Source: Actinomycetota bacterium
Lineage (GTDB): Bacteria; Actinomycetota; Acidimicrobiia; Acidimicrobiales; JAMCPL01
Reading direction: 5' to 3'
Assembly (NCBI GenBank): GCA_023379675.1
Contig: JAMCPL010000020.1
Location: forward strand, 70,611-134,610
DNA length: 64,000 bases
Below, piece by piece: positions 18,051 to 27,389 of the stretch (positions are counted from its first letter, which is position 1; each line of letters opens with the position of its first letter). The position numbers and the translations under genes are program-made. The notes beneath the pieces are model-generated. The model had not been told where the DNA came from. It searched no databases and saw only the letters and a list, made by a program, of their open reading frames with translations.

Positions 18051-19397
18051 ATGATCCGGTTATCAGTCGATGATCAGCAAAACCAAATGAGTGAACACTG
18101 CGACCTGCTCGAGCGCCACCGTAGGGTAATGCCGGCCTGGCTGAGCCTCTACTATGAAGACCCGATCGAACTGGTAAGCGGGAAGGACTGCTTCGTCACC
18201 GATGCCGAGGGCAACGAGTATGTCGACTTCTTCGGCGGTATCTTGACCACCAGCATTGGCTACAACGTGGACGAGTGGGTGGAAGCTGTCCGGACGCAGG
18301 CAGGGCGGATGGTCCACACCTCCACGCTGTACCTGATCCGACCCATGGTGGAACTAGCCGAGCGCATTGCCGGATTGTCCGGCATCCCTGATGCCAAAGT
18401 GTTCTTCGTCAGCTCGGGCAGCGAGGCGGTGGATACCGCCCTCATGATGTGCTGCACCGCACGACGCACCAACCAGGTACTGGCATTACGTAACAGCTAC
18501 CACGGCCGGTCGTTCGCTGCAGTTGGAGTGACCGGCAACCGCTCATGGTCACCGGTATCTTTCGGCCCGCTATCGGTAAGCTGGATACACAACGGCGACA
18601 GTCTACGGGGCGTCTTTGCGGGACTCTCCGGCGAAGAATTGTGCCGCGCCGCGGCGGACGATCTGCGCGAGGTGATGGCGACCACCACCGCAGGCGATAT
18701 CGCATGCCTTATCGCCGAACCTATCCAGGGTGTCGGCGGCTTCGTAGTACCGCCCGACGGTTTCCTGGGTGCCCTGCAGGAGGTACTGGCGGAGCGCGGC
18801 ATTCTCTACGTCTCAGACGAAGTCCAGACCGGCTGGGGCCGTACCGGTGAACACTTCTGGGGGTACCAGGCCCATGGGGTAAAGCCCGATCTACTGGTCT
18901 TTGCGAAGGGTCTTGGCAATGGGCTGGCCATCGGCGGAGTGGTAGGAAGAGCCTCCATAGTCGACTCCTTCGAGTCAAACTCCATTTCCACGTTCGGCGG
19001 CAATCCGCTTGCGGCCACCGGTGCGCTTGCCACATTGGACTACATTGCAGCACACAATCTGCAAGCCAACGCCCAAGCGGTCGGCACCCGCCTGCGCAAG
19101 CAACTGGCGGAAGGGGTTGCCGGGTTGCCCATGGTAGCCGATGTGCGGGGTAAGGGTCTTATGATCGGAGTGGAGCTGGTGGTACCGGGCACCACGCGGC
19201 CCGATGCCGGATCAGCCATCGCCGTCCTCCAGGCGGCTAGGGACACCGGCGTTCTGGTAGGCAGGGGCGGGCTTTATGGCAACGTGTTACGCATCTCCCC
19301 GCCAATGTCAGTAACGCCCGCGGTAGCTGATGACGGTGCACGCAGGGTGCTCAGTGCCCTGCGAATGGTCAGCGAGAGACAAGAAGGTGGCAATTGA
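18051..19397 (+). CDS. Class III aminotransferase, predicted beta-alanine:2-oxo acid type
   Basis: 448 residues, PLP fold type I. Visible are the N-terminal DAEGNEYVDFFGGI, SSGSEAVDTALM, the YHGRSFAA cofactor region, the DEVQTGWGRTGEHFW segment (Asp binding pyridine N), and the Schiff-base lysine in LLVFAKGLGNGLAIGG. The pathway context (dihydropyrimidinase, ureidopropionase, semialdehyde dehydrogenase) points to beta-alanine or 3-aminoisobutyrate as amino donor. First gene of operon A. No strong Shine-Dalgarno precedes either candidate ATG (18051 or 18087). Confidence 0.85.
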   Translation: MIRLSVDDQQNQMSEHCDLLERHRRVMPAWLSLYYEDPIELVSGKDCFVTDAEGNEYVDFFGGILTTSIGYNVDEWVEAVRTQAGRMVHTSTLYLIRPMVELAERIAGLSGIPDAKVFFVSSGSEAVDTALMMCCTARRTNQVLALRNSYHGRSFAAVGVTGNRSWSPVSFGPLSVSWIHNGDSLRGVFAGLSGEELCRAAADDLREVMATTTAGDIACLIAEPIQGVGGFVVPPDGFLGALQEVLAERGILYVSDEVQTGWGRTGEHFWGYQAHGVKPDLLVFAKGLGNGLAIGGVVGRASIVDSFESNSISTFGGNPLAATGALATLDYIAAHNLQANAQAVGTRLRKQLAEGVAGLPMVADVRGKGLMIGVELVVPGTTRPDAGSAIAVLQAARDTGVLVGRGGLYGNVLRISPPMSVTPAVADDGARRVLSALRMVSERQEGGN

Positions 19398-20881
19398 TGA
19401 AACAGATGGAACATTGGCTGGACGGCAAGCATGCGTGCGGGCATGGAACCCGGACCGGTCCGGTATTCGATCCGGCCACCGGACGCCAGACGGCCGCCGT
19501 GCCAATGGGTGGCCCCGAAGACGTGAACCAAGCGGTGCGTGGCGCCAGGAACGCGGCATACGATTGGTCCCGCACATCGTTGACCCGGCGTATGGCGGTA
19601 CTCTTTCGTTTCCGGCAGCTACTGGAGGAAGGCAGCAACGACCTAGCCCAGCTGGTGACCGCCGAACACGGTAAAGTGCTCAGTGACTCAGCAGGTGAAG
19701 TGGCACGAGGTCTGGAAGTCGCGGATTTCGCCTGCGGCATTGCGGAACTGCTCAAGGCGGAGCATTCGCTGGGCGTCTCCACTGGGGTCGACGCTTACTC
19801 GTTTCGCCAGCCACTCGGTGTCGTGGCAGGTATCACGCCATTCAATTTCCCTGCCCTTGTCCCGCTGTGGATGGCACCGCTGGCCATCGCCTGCGGCAAC
19901 TCATTCATACTCAAGCCTTCGGAGAAGGACCCATCAGCCTCCATGTGGCTTGCCCAGTGCTGGACCGAGGCTGGGCTACCTGATGGCGTGTTCCAGGTGG
20001 TGCATGGGGACAAGGATGCTGTCGATGCCATCTTGGCCCATCCCGGCATCGACGCGGTGAGTTTCGTTGGTTCCACGCCAGTCGCACGCTCTATCCAACG
20101 CCAAGCGGTGTCGATGGGCAAGCGCGTACAAGCCTTGGGTGGAGCCAAGAACCACCTGGTTGCCATGCCTGATGTAGATCCTGACACAGTAGCCTCCGCC
20201 CTGGTCAACTCCGCTTACGGCTCGTGCGGCGAGCGCTGCATGGCCGTCTCGGTGGCTGTGTTGATCGGTGACGGTGCTGGCCAGGTGGTGGAGGCCATCC
20301 GTGAGCGGGCCGCAAATCTGGTGGTAGGACCGGGAAACGATCCTGAGTCTGACATGGGTCCGCTGGTCACCCAGGCACACCGGGACCGGGTCGCAAGCTA
20401 CCTGGATACGGGCGTCCGCGAAGGCGCTAACCTGGTGTTGGACGGCAGGCGCCACGCAGTGCGTGGTGACCTCGGCGGCTTCTGGCTCGGGCCATCGCTG
20501 TTCGATGCCGTCGATCCTGGCATGTCCATCTACCAGGATGAAATTTTTGGACCGGTACTCTGCGTGGTACGAGCCACAACGCTTATGGAAGCCATTAAAA
20601 TCATCAATGACAACCCTTACGGGAACGGGGCGGCGGTGTTTACCAACGACATGGCCTCCGCTCGGCAGTTCGAGGTGGAGGTGGAAGCAGGCATGGTGGG
20701 TGTCAATGTGGCCATCCCGGTGCCAATGGCGTTCTACGGTTTTGGAGGCTGGGGATCTTCGATCTTCAGCGACCATGATATATATGGACCTGACGGCGTC
20801 CGATTCTATACGAGATCAAAGAAGATCACCTCTCGTCCACTTGCGCACCGAGGGTCGTTGAACTTTCCCACCAACCAATGA
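19397..20881 (+). CDS. mmsA: CoA-acylating (methyl)malonate-semialdehyde dehydrogenase
   Basis: 494 residues from the ATG overlapping the upstream stop as TGATG, with AAGGTGG 7 nt before it. Aldehyde dehydrogenase fold with VVAGITPFNFPALVPLWMAP, VGSTPVARSIQ, the MMSDH-type GGAKNH in place of ELGG, and catalytic Cys in GSCGERCMAVSVAV. Enzymes of this subgroup convert malonate or methylmalonate semialdehyde to acetyl- or propionyl-CoA, the last step of uracil/thymine reductive degradation. The second gene of operon A. Confidence 0.93.
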   Translation: MKQMEHWLDGKHACGHGTRTGPVFDPATGRQTAAVPMGGPEDVNQAVRGARNAAYDWSRTSLTRRMAVLFRFRQLLEEGSNDLAQLVTAEHGKVLSDSAGEVARGLEVADFACGIAELLKAEHSLGVSTGVDAYSFRQPLGVVAGITPFNFPALVPLWMAPLAIACGNSFILKPSEKDPSASMWLAQCWTEAGLPDGVFQVVHGDKDAVDAILAHPGIDAVSFVGSTPVARSIQRQAVSMGKRVQALGGAKNHLVAMPDVDPDTVASALVNSAYGSCGERCMAVSVAVLIGDGAGQVVEAIRERAANLVVGPGNDPESDMGPLVTQAHRDRVASYLDTGVREGANLVLDGRRHAVRGDLGGFWLGPSLFDAVDPGMSIYQDEIFGPVLCVVRATTLMEAIKIINDNPYGNGAAVFTNDMASARQFEVEVEAGMVGVNVAIPVPMAFYGFGGWGSSIFSDHDIYGPDGVRFYTRSKKITSRPLAHRGSLNFPTNQ

Positions 20882-20910
20882 AAGGAGCCGATGGATGAGA
20901 GGAGTAACAG

Positions 20911-21750
20911 ATGCCTAAAGTCGTACGAGCCGCACTTGTGCAGGCCAAGTGGACCGGCGACAAGGAGTCGATGCTCGAGTCAAGCATCACGCTGGCCAGA
21001 GAAGCCGCTTCACAGGGAGCGCAGATCCTGTGCTTCCAGGAGCTGTTCTACGGCCCATATTTCTGCCAGGTACAGGAACCGGAGTACTATGCGTATGCAG
21101 AACCCGTACCGGGCCCGACCACCGAGAGGATGATGGAGCTGGCAAGGCAAACCTCGATGGTGATCGTGGCTCCCATATATGAGGAGGAACAGCCCGGCGT
21201 TTACTACAACACGGCGCTGGTGATTGATGCCGACGGACGCTATCTCGGCAAGTACCGTAAGACTCACATTCCCCAGGTAAACGGGTTCTGGGAGAAGTAC
21301 TACTTCCGTCCAGGAAATCTGGGTTTTCCGGTATACGATACTTCGGTATGCCGCGTCGGTGTCTATATCTGCTATGACCGCCACTTCCCCGAGGGATGGC
21401 GGGCACTGGGCTTGGCTGGGGCTCAGATAGTGTTCAACCCTTCGGCCACAAGCCGGGGTCTATCCGCCTACTTATGGAACCTCGAGCAGCCGGCTGCTGC
21501 TGTGGCCAATGAGTATTTTATTGGCGCCATCAATCGGGTAGGGGTGGAACCGCTGGGAGACAATGATTTCTACGGCAGTTCCTACTTCGTCGACCCGAGA
21601 GGCCAGATCGTGGGTACAGCAGCTTCGGACTCCAACGAGGAGGTGGTGGTACGCGACCTCGACCTGGAACAAATTGATGAAGTACGCCGCCTGTGGGCAT
21701 TCTATAGAGACCGCCGTCCCGACACGTACGGACCGGTGGTGGCCCCATGA
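20911..21750 (+). CDS. Beta-ureidopropionase / N-carbamoyl-beta-amino acid amidohydrolase
   Basis: 279 residues, nitrilase superfamily. The Glu-Lys-Cys triad is visible: E44 in CFQELF, Lys in KYRKTHIP, Cys in YICYDRHFPE. It is predicted to hydrolyse N-carbamoyl-beta-alanine (from uracil) or N-carbamoyl-3-aminoisobutyrate (from thymine) to the beta-amino acid, CO2 and ammonia. GAGGAG lies 6 nt before the ATG. Its stop overlaps the dihydropyrimidinase start (ATGA). Specificity is inferred from context. Confidence 0.9.
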   Translation: MPKVVRAALVQAKWTGDKESMLESSITLAREAASQGAQILCFQELFYGPYFCQVQEPEYYAYAEPVPGPTTERMMELARQTSMVIVAPIYEEEQPGVYYNTALVIDADGRYLGKYRKTHIPQVNGFWEKYYFRPGNLGFPVYDTSVCRVGVYICYDRHFPEGWRALGLAGAQIVFNPSATSRGLSAYLWNLEQPAAAVANEYFIGAINRVGVEPLGDNDFYGSSYFVDPRGQIVGTAASDSNEEVVVRDLDLEQIDEVRRLWAFYRDRRPDTYGPVVAP

Positions 21751-23180
21751 GTCGGATACTGATTGAACACGGTACGGTGGTGACCGCCAGCGGAACCGTT
21801 GCCGCTGACGTCCTGGTAGAGGGTGAGAAGATAGCGGCATTACTCCAGGAAGGTACGGGGTACCCATCAGGCGGTGAAGGACTGGATCGGATCGATGCCA
21901 CTGGGAAGCTGGTGGTACCAGGCGGTATAGACGTACATACGCACATGGAGATGCCATTTGGTGGGTCCTTCTCCTCCGACACCTTTGCAACCGGCACTGA
22001 AGCCGCGGCGTGGGGCGGCACCACCACCATCGTCGACTTTGCCATCCAGCCACGTGGCGGCAGCGCCCGGCAGGGCTTGGAGACCTGGATGAGTAGAGCC
22101 GAAGGGCAGTGCGCCATAGACTACGGCTTCCATCTCATCCTGTCGGACGTTACTGATGAGGTACTCGAGGAGATGCAAGGGCTTGTACGCGACGGCATCA
22201 CCAGTTACAAGTTGTTCATGGCCTATCCCGGCGTATTCTACTCCGATGACGGGCAAATCTTACGGGTCATGCAGACGGCGGCCGCCTGTGGCGCCACTGT
22301 GATGATGCATGCCGAGAACGGTATAGCCATCGACGTCCTGGTACGCCAGGCGCTGGAGGCCGGGCAACGCGATCCCCGGATGCATGGCGAGACACGGCCT
22401 TCGGCACTTGAGGGTGAGGCCACACATCGGGCCATCATACTTGCCCAGGTGGCGGGATGCCCGCTCTACATCGTGCACCTATCGGCTGCCGAAGCGCTGG
22501 CCGAAGTGGTCCAGGCGCGCGACCGAGGTCAGGCGGTGTCCGCTGAAACCTGTCCCCAATATCTATTCTTGGACGAGTCGCTTATGGCCGAACCCGACTT
22601 CGAGGGCGCCAAATACGTCTGCTCCCCACCTATTCGCGCCGAAGCTCACCGCCGGGCGCTGTGGCAAGGTATTCAGACCGGCGATCTGTCGGTGGTGGCA
22701 ACCGACCACTGCCCGTTCTGTTTCAAGGGTCAGAAGGAACTGGGGCGGGGGGACTTCACCAAGATCCCCAATGGCCTGCCCGTTGTGGAGCACCGCATGG
22801 ACCTCATCTACCAGGGGGTGGTGTCCGGGCGAATCACGCCTGAGCGCTGGGTGGAACTGACTTCGACCGCACCGGCGCGCCTTTTCGGCATGTACCCACA
22901 GAAGGGCACCTTGCTGCCGGGAGCCGATGCCGACCTAGTGATATACGACCCCTCTCGTTCCCATGACCTCGGCGCGGCCACCCATCACATGGCGGTGGAC
23001 TACTCGGTCTTCGAGGGCTTGTCGATCACCGGTGCGGTGGATACCGTGATCTCACGGGGAACGGTCTTGCTCAGTAATGGTGTCTACCGTGGTCACCCGA
23101 ATCATGGCCGGTTCGTACCGCGCAACCGGTACAGTGGACCCGCGATCCCGACTGGCGTACCCGGCACCGGAAGGTCGTAG
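21747..23180 (+). CDS. hydA: Dihydropyrimidinase / hydantoinase
   Basis: 477 residues, cyclic amidohydrolase family with a binuclear metal centre. Ligands are visible in order: DVHTHMEMPF, the carboxylatable Lys in SYKLFMAY, HAEN, HLSAAEA and ATDHCPF. It opens dihydrouracil or dihydrothymine to the N-carbamoyl-beta-amino acid. The SPPIR and NGLPVVEHRMDLIY segments are typical of true dihydropyrimidinases. Fourth gene of operon A, start overlapping the ureidopropionase stop. Confidence 0.94.
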   Translation: MSRILIEHGTVVTASGTVAADVLVEGEKIAALLQEGTGYPSGGEGLDRIDATGKLVVPGGIDVHTHMEMPFGGSFSSDTFATGTEAAAWGGTTTIVDFAIQPRGGSARQGLETWMSRAEGQCAIDYGFHLILSDVTDEVLEEMQGLVRDGITSYKLFMAYPGVFYSDDGQILRVMQTAAACGATVMMHAENGIAIDVLVRQALEAGQRDPRMHGETRPSALEGEATHRAIILAQVAGCPLYIVHLSAAEALAEVVQARDRGQAVSAETCPQYLFLDESLMAEPDFEGAKYVCSPPIRAEAHRRALWQGIQTGDLSVVATDHCPFCFKGQKELGRGDFTKIPNGLPVVEHRMDLIYQGVVSGRITPERWVELTSTAPARLFGMYPQKGTLLPGADADLVIYDPSRSHDLGAATHHMAVDYSVFEGLSITGAVDTVISRGTVLLSNGVYRGHPNHGRFVPRNRYSGPAIPTGVPGTGRS

Positions 23181-23296
23181 CCAGTGAGTCCGTTCACATG
23201 CCAGATAGCGAGTACCCACCTCTGTATTCATCCGGTTATGAAGCTTCCCGGTAACCGATCTCGGTGTGGAGGCGGAGCACTCCCGGAAGGGCAATC

Positions 23297-24322
23297 ATGA
23301 GATTCGGCGTAGTACTCCAGACCGACCCGCCGGCCACGCGGGTGATCGAGTTGGCTGGTGCAGCCGAAAATGCCGGCTTCGACACAGTGTGGACTTTCGA
23401 CTCGCCGGTGTTGTGGCAGGAGCCGTTCGTGATCTACAGCCGTATCCTCGAAGCAACGCAGCAGGTGACCGTTGGCACCATGGTTACCAACCCGCGCTCG
23501 CGGGACTGGACCGTAACCGCCTCGCTGTTCGCCACGCTCAACGACATGTTCGGGAACCGTACCATCTGCGGGATCGGTCGGGGAGATTCGGCCGTGCGCG
23601 TAGTAGGGCGTAAGCCTACCAGCTTGGAGGAGGTGACCGGAGCGATCCGCACCATCCGCGCCCTAGCCGAGGGTCGGCAGGTCCAAGTCCACGGCAAGGA
23701 AGTTCGCATCCCCTGGATACGTGATGGACACCTGGCAGTATGGATGGCGGCATACGGTCCCAAAGCACTGGAGGTGGCGGCACGCGAAGCCGATGGCTTG
23801 ATCCTGCAGATTGCCGACCCCTTTGTCATCGAGTGGGCCATCGGCCGCTTCCACGCAGCTGCAGCTAAAGCAGGTCGGGACCCGGTATCACTCTCCATAT
23901 GCGTCGCCGCCCCGGCCTATGCCGGTGACGACCTGGCTCATCAGCGAGACCAGGTACGATGGTTCGGTGGTATGGTGGGAAACCATGTTGCTGAACTGGT
24001 GAGTCGCTACGGGCAGGGATCCGGTACGGTGCCCCGTGAACTGACGGCTTACATCGAGCAACGCCAAGGTTACGACTACAGCCATCATGGTCGATCCGGT
24101 AACCCTGACACCGAGTTCGTGCCGGACGATATAATAGATCGTTTCTGCATACTCGGGCCAGCCGAGCAGCATGTCGCCAAGCTACGCCGTCTGCAGGAGC
24201 TGGGGGTGGGGCACTTCGCCCTCTACCTGATGCACGATGCCCAGGATGCCACACTGGCTGCCTATGGTGCTCATGTCATACCTAATCTACAGGGACACTC
24301 CCCGGCAAACCTGCCGTCTTGA
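23297..24322 (+). CDS. LLM-class (F420-type) oxidoreductase
   Basis: 341 residues from the ATG of MRFGVVLQTDPP; the tracked GTG 11 codons upstream lacks support. Luciferase-like monooxygenase fold (TIM barrel) with N-terminal AENAGFDTVWTFDSP, GTMVTNPRSRDW, FGNRTICGIGRGDSAVR and a C-terminal GPAEQHVAKLRRLQELGVGHFALY. It resembles TIGR03842-type putative F420-dependent enzymes. It is the last gene of operon A and the only redox enzyme there not assigned to a step. Its 3' end overlaps the convergent pucR by about 40 bp. Confidence 0.82.
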   Translation: MRFGVVLQTDPPATRVIELAGAAENAGFDTVWTFDSPVLWQEPFVIYSRILEATQQVTVGTMVTNPRSRDWTVTASLFATLNDMFGNRTICGIGRGDSAVRVVGRKPTSLEEVTGAIRTIRALAEGRQVQVHGKEVRIPWIRDGHLAVWMAAYGPKALEVAAREADGLILQIADPFVIEWAIGRFHAAAAKAGRDPVSLSICVAAPAYAGDDLAHQRDQVRWFGGMVGNHVAELVSRYGQGSGTVPRELTAYIEQRQGYDYSHHGRSGNPDTEFVPDDIIDRFCILGPAEQHVAKLRRLQELGVGHFALYLMHDAQDATLAAYGAHVIPNLQGHSPANLPS

Positions 24323-25928
24323 TCCCGGCGTTACGGCCGTTGCTCGACACAGGCAAAGTAGCCATGACGGCCAAGTGCAGCGCGACCCGTGTCTCCGGAT
24401 CCTCGAGGTCGCAATCAAGTACAGCAGCAACCCTACCGAGAGAGTGGTAAAAGGCTGCCCGGCTGTAATGCGAACGGGTCGCAGCCAACGACTTATTACC
24501 TCCACACTCGAGGTACGAGCGCAGGATATCCATCAGGCTAGTGCCGTAACGCTGATCATGCTCCCACAAAGGGCGAAGCCGGCGGTCTATGAATCGCTGC
24601 AAGCGGGGATCGTCCTGAAGAAGCCGCAACAGGCCGCGCAGGTCGATGTCATCGACAGTTGCGACAGCCGCCCCATTTGGAGTGTTGTTTCCAAGCACAG
24701 CTAGTGCCACTTCGCTCGCTTGGCGCATAGCCTGGGCCAGGTCCGCAGGAACAGGACTAGGCGGCAGGTAGGCTGCACCGAAGCCTGCGCCCAGCATGGT
24801 GCTATGTCCATTTCGAATCTCGGTTGCGATGTTCGCCAGATGCTGCCGGTCATCATGCCGTCCCGGCAGGGCTATCAGCACTTGGAGTAAATCGTCACTC
24901 AGCCGACCGACCAAGCCTGTGGTGCCAGTGCGCTCCAGCGCACGCTCGACTGGCTCCTCCTGGCAGAACGGGAATTGCGACCGGATGCACAGCACAACCA
25001 GCGGGTGGTGCCGGAGATCAGCGCCAAGTGACCTGGCGCGAACATAGAATTCGTCGAGCGATCGGCAGCGATCGGCAGCGAGGTCGGAAATCAGTCCACG
25101 CCGGGCTGCCCGCTCCAATGTGGGTGCCGGACCTTGAACAAGCCAGACCACCGCCAAGGCATCCGCTCCGCCGGCCAACACTGTGTGGTGCAACGTGGTA
25201 GGTGGATGTTCGAGCAATAGCACGACCCGGCCGCAGACCTGACCTCGTACCTCAACCGGCCTGGCCAGCCAGCCCGGGTGCTGATCGCCAAGGCGCCAGC
25301 TACGCTCTTCCCAGCCGGACAGTAGCTCCTCAAGCGGTACACCGTTGCGCGCAACAGCCAGCGGCCAGTGAGCCAAACTTTCGAAGATGACCGGACAGTG
25401 AGTCAGGGCACTCATCTTTTGTACCACATCGGCAGGGCTGGCAGAGGTGGCCAGAGTATGGAATGTCCGATGGACCTTCTCCTCGATACGGAGGTCGGCC
25501 AGCTGGGCATCCAGAATCATGGCGTGGACCGCTTCTGTGATGGTGACGAATGGAACCTCGCGCTCCAATGCAATAAGAGGGAGTCCGCGACGTACCGCAG
25601 CAACCGCCAGCTCACGAGGCATCTCGGCGTAGCGGCGAATCAACTCGACCACCAGCCCGCTTGCTCCGGCATCAGCCAGATCGTCAATGCACTGGGCGAG
25701 ACCGGCATCATGCTCAGGAAAGGCGATACCGGTGGTAAGAATGAGTTCACCACCTTTGAGAAGCTTCCCGATGTCTGGAACTTCGGAAACGTGGACCCAG
25801 CGTACAGGCTTGTCCAGATTCGACAGGCCTGCCATGACCTTAGGCCTCCCCGCCTGTATCTCCTCCAGACCGAGTACATCAGCCACTGTGACTTTGCCGC
25901 CCTGGTACGAATGGAGACCCGTAGTCAT
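24282..25928 (-). CDS. PucR-family transcriptional regulator
   Basis: 548 residues from the ATG with AAGGAGG just upstream, 12 codons inside the tracked ORF. The N-terminal PucR domain (TVADVLGLEEIQAGRPKVMAG, GELILTTG, PLIALEREVPFVTITEAVHAMI) senses purine/pyrimidine metabolites in characterised relatives. A GGDEF-like middle region follows, and the C-terminal PucR HTH (LRSYLECGGNKSLAATRSHYSRAAFYHSLGRV, partly quoted as CGGNKSLAATR) is clear. It lies between operons A and B, convergent to A. It is the natural candidate to bind the three operator copies; PucR proteins are often activators. Confidence 0.92.
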   Translation of the reverse strand: MTTGLHSYQGGKVTVADVLGLEEIQAGRPKVMAGLSNLDKPVRWVHVSEVPDIGKLLKGGELILTTGIAFPEHDAGLAQCIDDLADAGASGLVVELIRRYAEMPRELAVAAVRRGLPLIALEREVPFVTITEAVHAMILDAQLADLRIEEKVHRTFHTLATSASPADVVQKMSALTHCPVIFESLAHWPLAVARNGVPLEELLSGWEERSWRLGDQHPGWLARPVEVRGQVCGRVVLLLEHPPTTLHHTVLAGGADALAVVWLVQGPAPTLERAARRGLISDLAADRCRSLDEFYVRARSLGADLRHHPLVVLCIRSQFPFCQEEPVERALERTGTTGLVGRLSDDLLQVLIALPGRHDDRQHLANIATEIRNGHSTMLGAGFGAAYLPPSPVPADLAQAMRQASEVALAVLGNNTPNGAAVATVDDIDLRGLLRLLQDDPRLQRFIDRRLRPLWEHDQRYGTSLMDILRSYLECGGNKSLAATRSHYSRAAFYHSLGRVAAVLDCDLEDPETRVALHLAVMATLPVSSNGRNAGIKTAGLPGSVPVD

Positions 25929-26050
25929 CGACCCTCCTTGTGCATGACGTCTTGTTGGGGTCATCGAGCCCAGTATATTACACTGAAGCGCGTTATACTT
26001 ACTGCCAGCATCTCTGATTCGGTATTTCTCGCGACACAGCAGCCTGACTC

Positions 26051-26229
26051 ATGCACCTACTGGTCGGTAGCGTAAACGATCCAAGGCAGGACCAGGCAAC
26101 GTAAGTCCGCAGGTGGCCACTATGCACCTACTGGTCGGTAGCGTAAACGATCCAAGGCAGGACCAGGCAACGTAAGTCCGCAGGTGGCCACTATGCACCT
26201 ACTGGTCGGTAGCGTAAGCGATCCAAGCC
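26051..26229. repeat. 71-bp tandem repeat upstream of pucR
   Basis: Units begin at 26051, 26122 and 26193 (71-bp period): two identical full copies and a third of about 36 bp with one change (GTAAGCG for GTAAACG). Each unit contains CTACTGGTCGGTAGCGTAA and a GTGGCCAC palindrome. The array lies about 120 bp upstream of the pucR start and downstream of the nucleoside hydrolase gene. No ORF is credible here. It may be regulatory or a duplicated mobile-element fragment. Confidence 0.92.
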
Positions 26230-26338
26230 CGCCGCCGGCTGGATGGCGCAATGGCATCTTGCCCAGCCTTTCCCGCTCACAACTGTTCGCGGGATTGTTG
26301 CTCGCCAATCACATACACCTAGCTTTCACTGCGAAGTG

Positions 26339-27274
26339 CTAGCCAAGAGCCCTGATGGCACGGATAAGGGCATCAAAGAGTTCGTGACGCCGGACCGACG
26401 TACCGACCTGGTGGTAGCTGTCCTTTTCGCGCTCGAGGAACTCGGTTACAGTCATACCGCGAGTATATGTGCCGCATGTTTCGATGGATACCTTTGCCGG
26501 ACGGGTCACAAACAGAGACGGATCCGCCACGTAGGCCACCGCGCAGACATCATGAACGGGCGGGTCGGCCATGTCCATCTCACGCCGGTATGTCGTTCGG
26601 AAATACTCCAAGAGCTGCGCGCAGAAGTCGCCAGTGGCCGTTCCGATGGCGGCGATCTCCGCCTGCACCTCCTCACTGCACAGCGCCTGATGGGTGACAT
26701 CGAGCCCCATCATGGTAATGCGCCATGGAGCGTGAAAGACCATGGCCGCAGCCTCAGGGTCGACGTATATGTTGAACTCCGCCGCAGGCGTGACGTTTCC
26801 CCGCCCGTATGCTCCGCCCATGATTACCAGTTCCCTGGCATAAGTGGCCACGCCTGGTTCTTTGGCCAGAGCCAGCGCCACATTGGTAAGCGGCGCCGTT
26901 GCCACAATGGTGACCTCGCCTGGAGCAGCCATCACCTGATCCACTATGAAATCGCACGCAACTCCGGCCTGCGGGTGGACCTTCGGAACGATCGGCAGCG
27001 GTCCATCCAAGCCACTGTCGCCGTGGATGTTTCCCGCAGTAGTCAGCTCCCGCAGTAACGGTCGCCCGGCGCCCCGTACAACCGGCACATCGTAAAGGCC
27101 GGCAATCGTGGCTACGGCGCAGGCATTGGCAGTGGTCTTGTCCACGATCTGGTTTCCGGCGACTGTCGTGATGCCGAGCAGCCGCACCCGAGAATCGCCC
27201 GCAGCCAGCATGATCGCCAAAGCATCATCGTGTCCTGGATCGCAGTCCAGCACTATAGGGATAGCCGGGCTCAT
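26339..27274 (-). CDS. Inosine-uridine preferring nucleoside hydrolase
   Basis: 311 residues from the ATG at 27274 (AGGAG 8 nt upstream); the tracked 5' extension is noncoding-like. The calcium-binding LDCDPGHDDALAI motif at the N-terminus and HDVCAVAYV near the C-terminus mark the IUNH family, which splits ribonucleosides to base and ribose. The ATAPLTNVALAL and IMGGAYG segments are typical. It closes operon B after the second permease, about 115 bp downstream. Confidence 0.93.
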   Translation of the reverse strand: MSPAIPIVLDCDPGHDDALAIMLAAGDSRVRLLGITTVAGNQIVDKTTANACAVATIAGLYDVPVVRGAGRPLLRELTTAGNIHGDSGLDGPLPIVPKVHPQAGVACDFIVDQVMAAPGEVTIVATAPLTNVALALAKEPGVATYARELVIMGGAYGRGNVTPAAEFNIYVDPEAAAMVFHAPWRITMMGLDVTHQALCSEEVQAEIAAIGTATGDFCAQLLEYFRTTYRREMDMADPPVHDVCAVAYVADPSLFVTRPAKVSIETCGTYTRGMTVTEFLEREKDSYHQVGTSVRRHELFDALIRAIRALG

Positions 27275-27389
27275 CGTTGCGACTCCTGTAGCCACCCAGC
27301 GGTGACCAGGCGCTGGCTTCCAATGCCTGTGGCGGGCATGAGACTGGTAATGGATCTGTGACAAATATGTATGCAGATGATGTCCACTG

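Noticed and set aside
23297-24322. RutA-type ring-opening pyrimidine monooxygenase
   Set aside because: RutA would make the dihydropyrimidinase and ureidopropionase redundant, and no other rut genes are present; the reductive pathway context fits better.
26243-27058. 271-aa ORF on the plus strand
   Set aside because: It is antisense to the nucleoside hydrolase gene, matches no family, and the opposite strand has a complete conserved protein.
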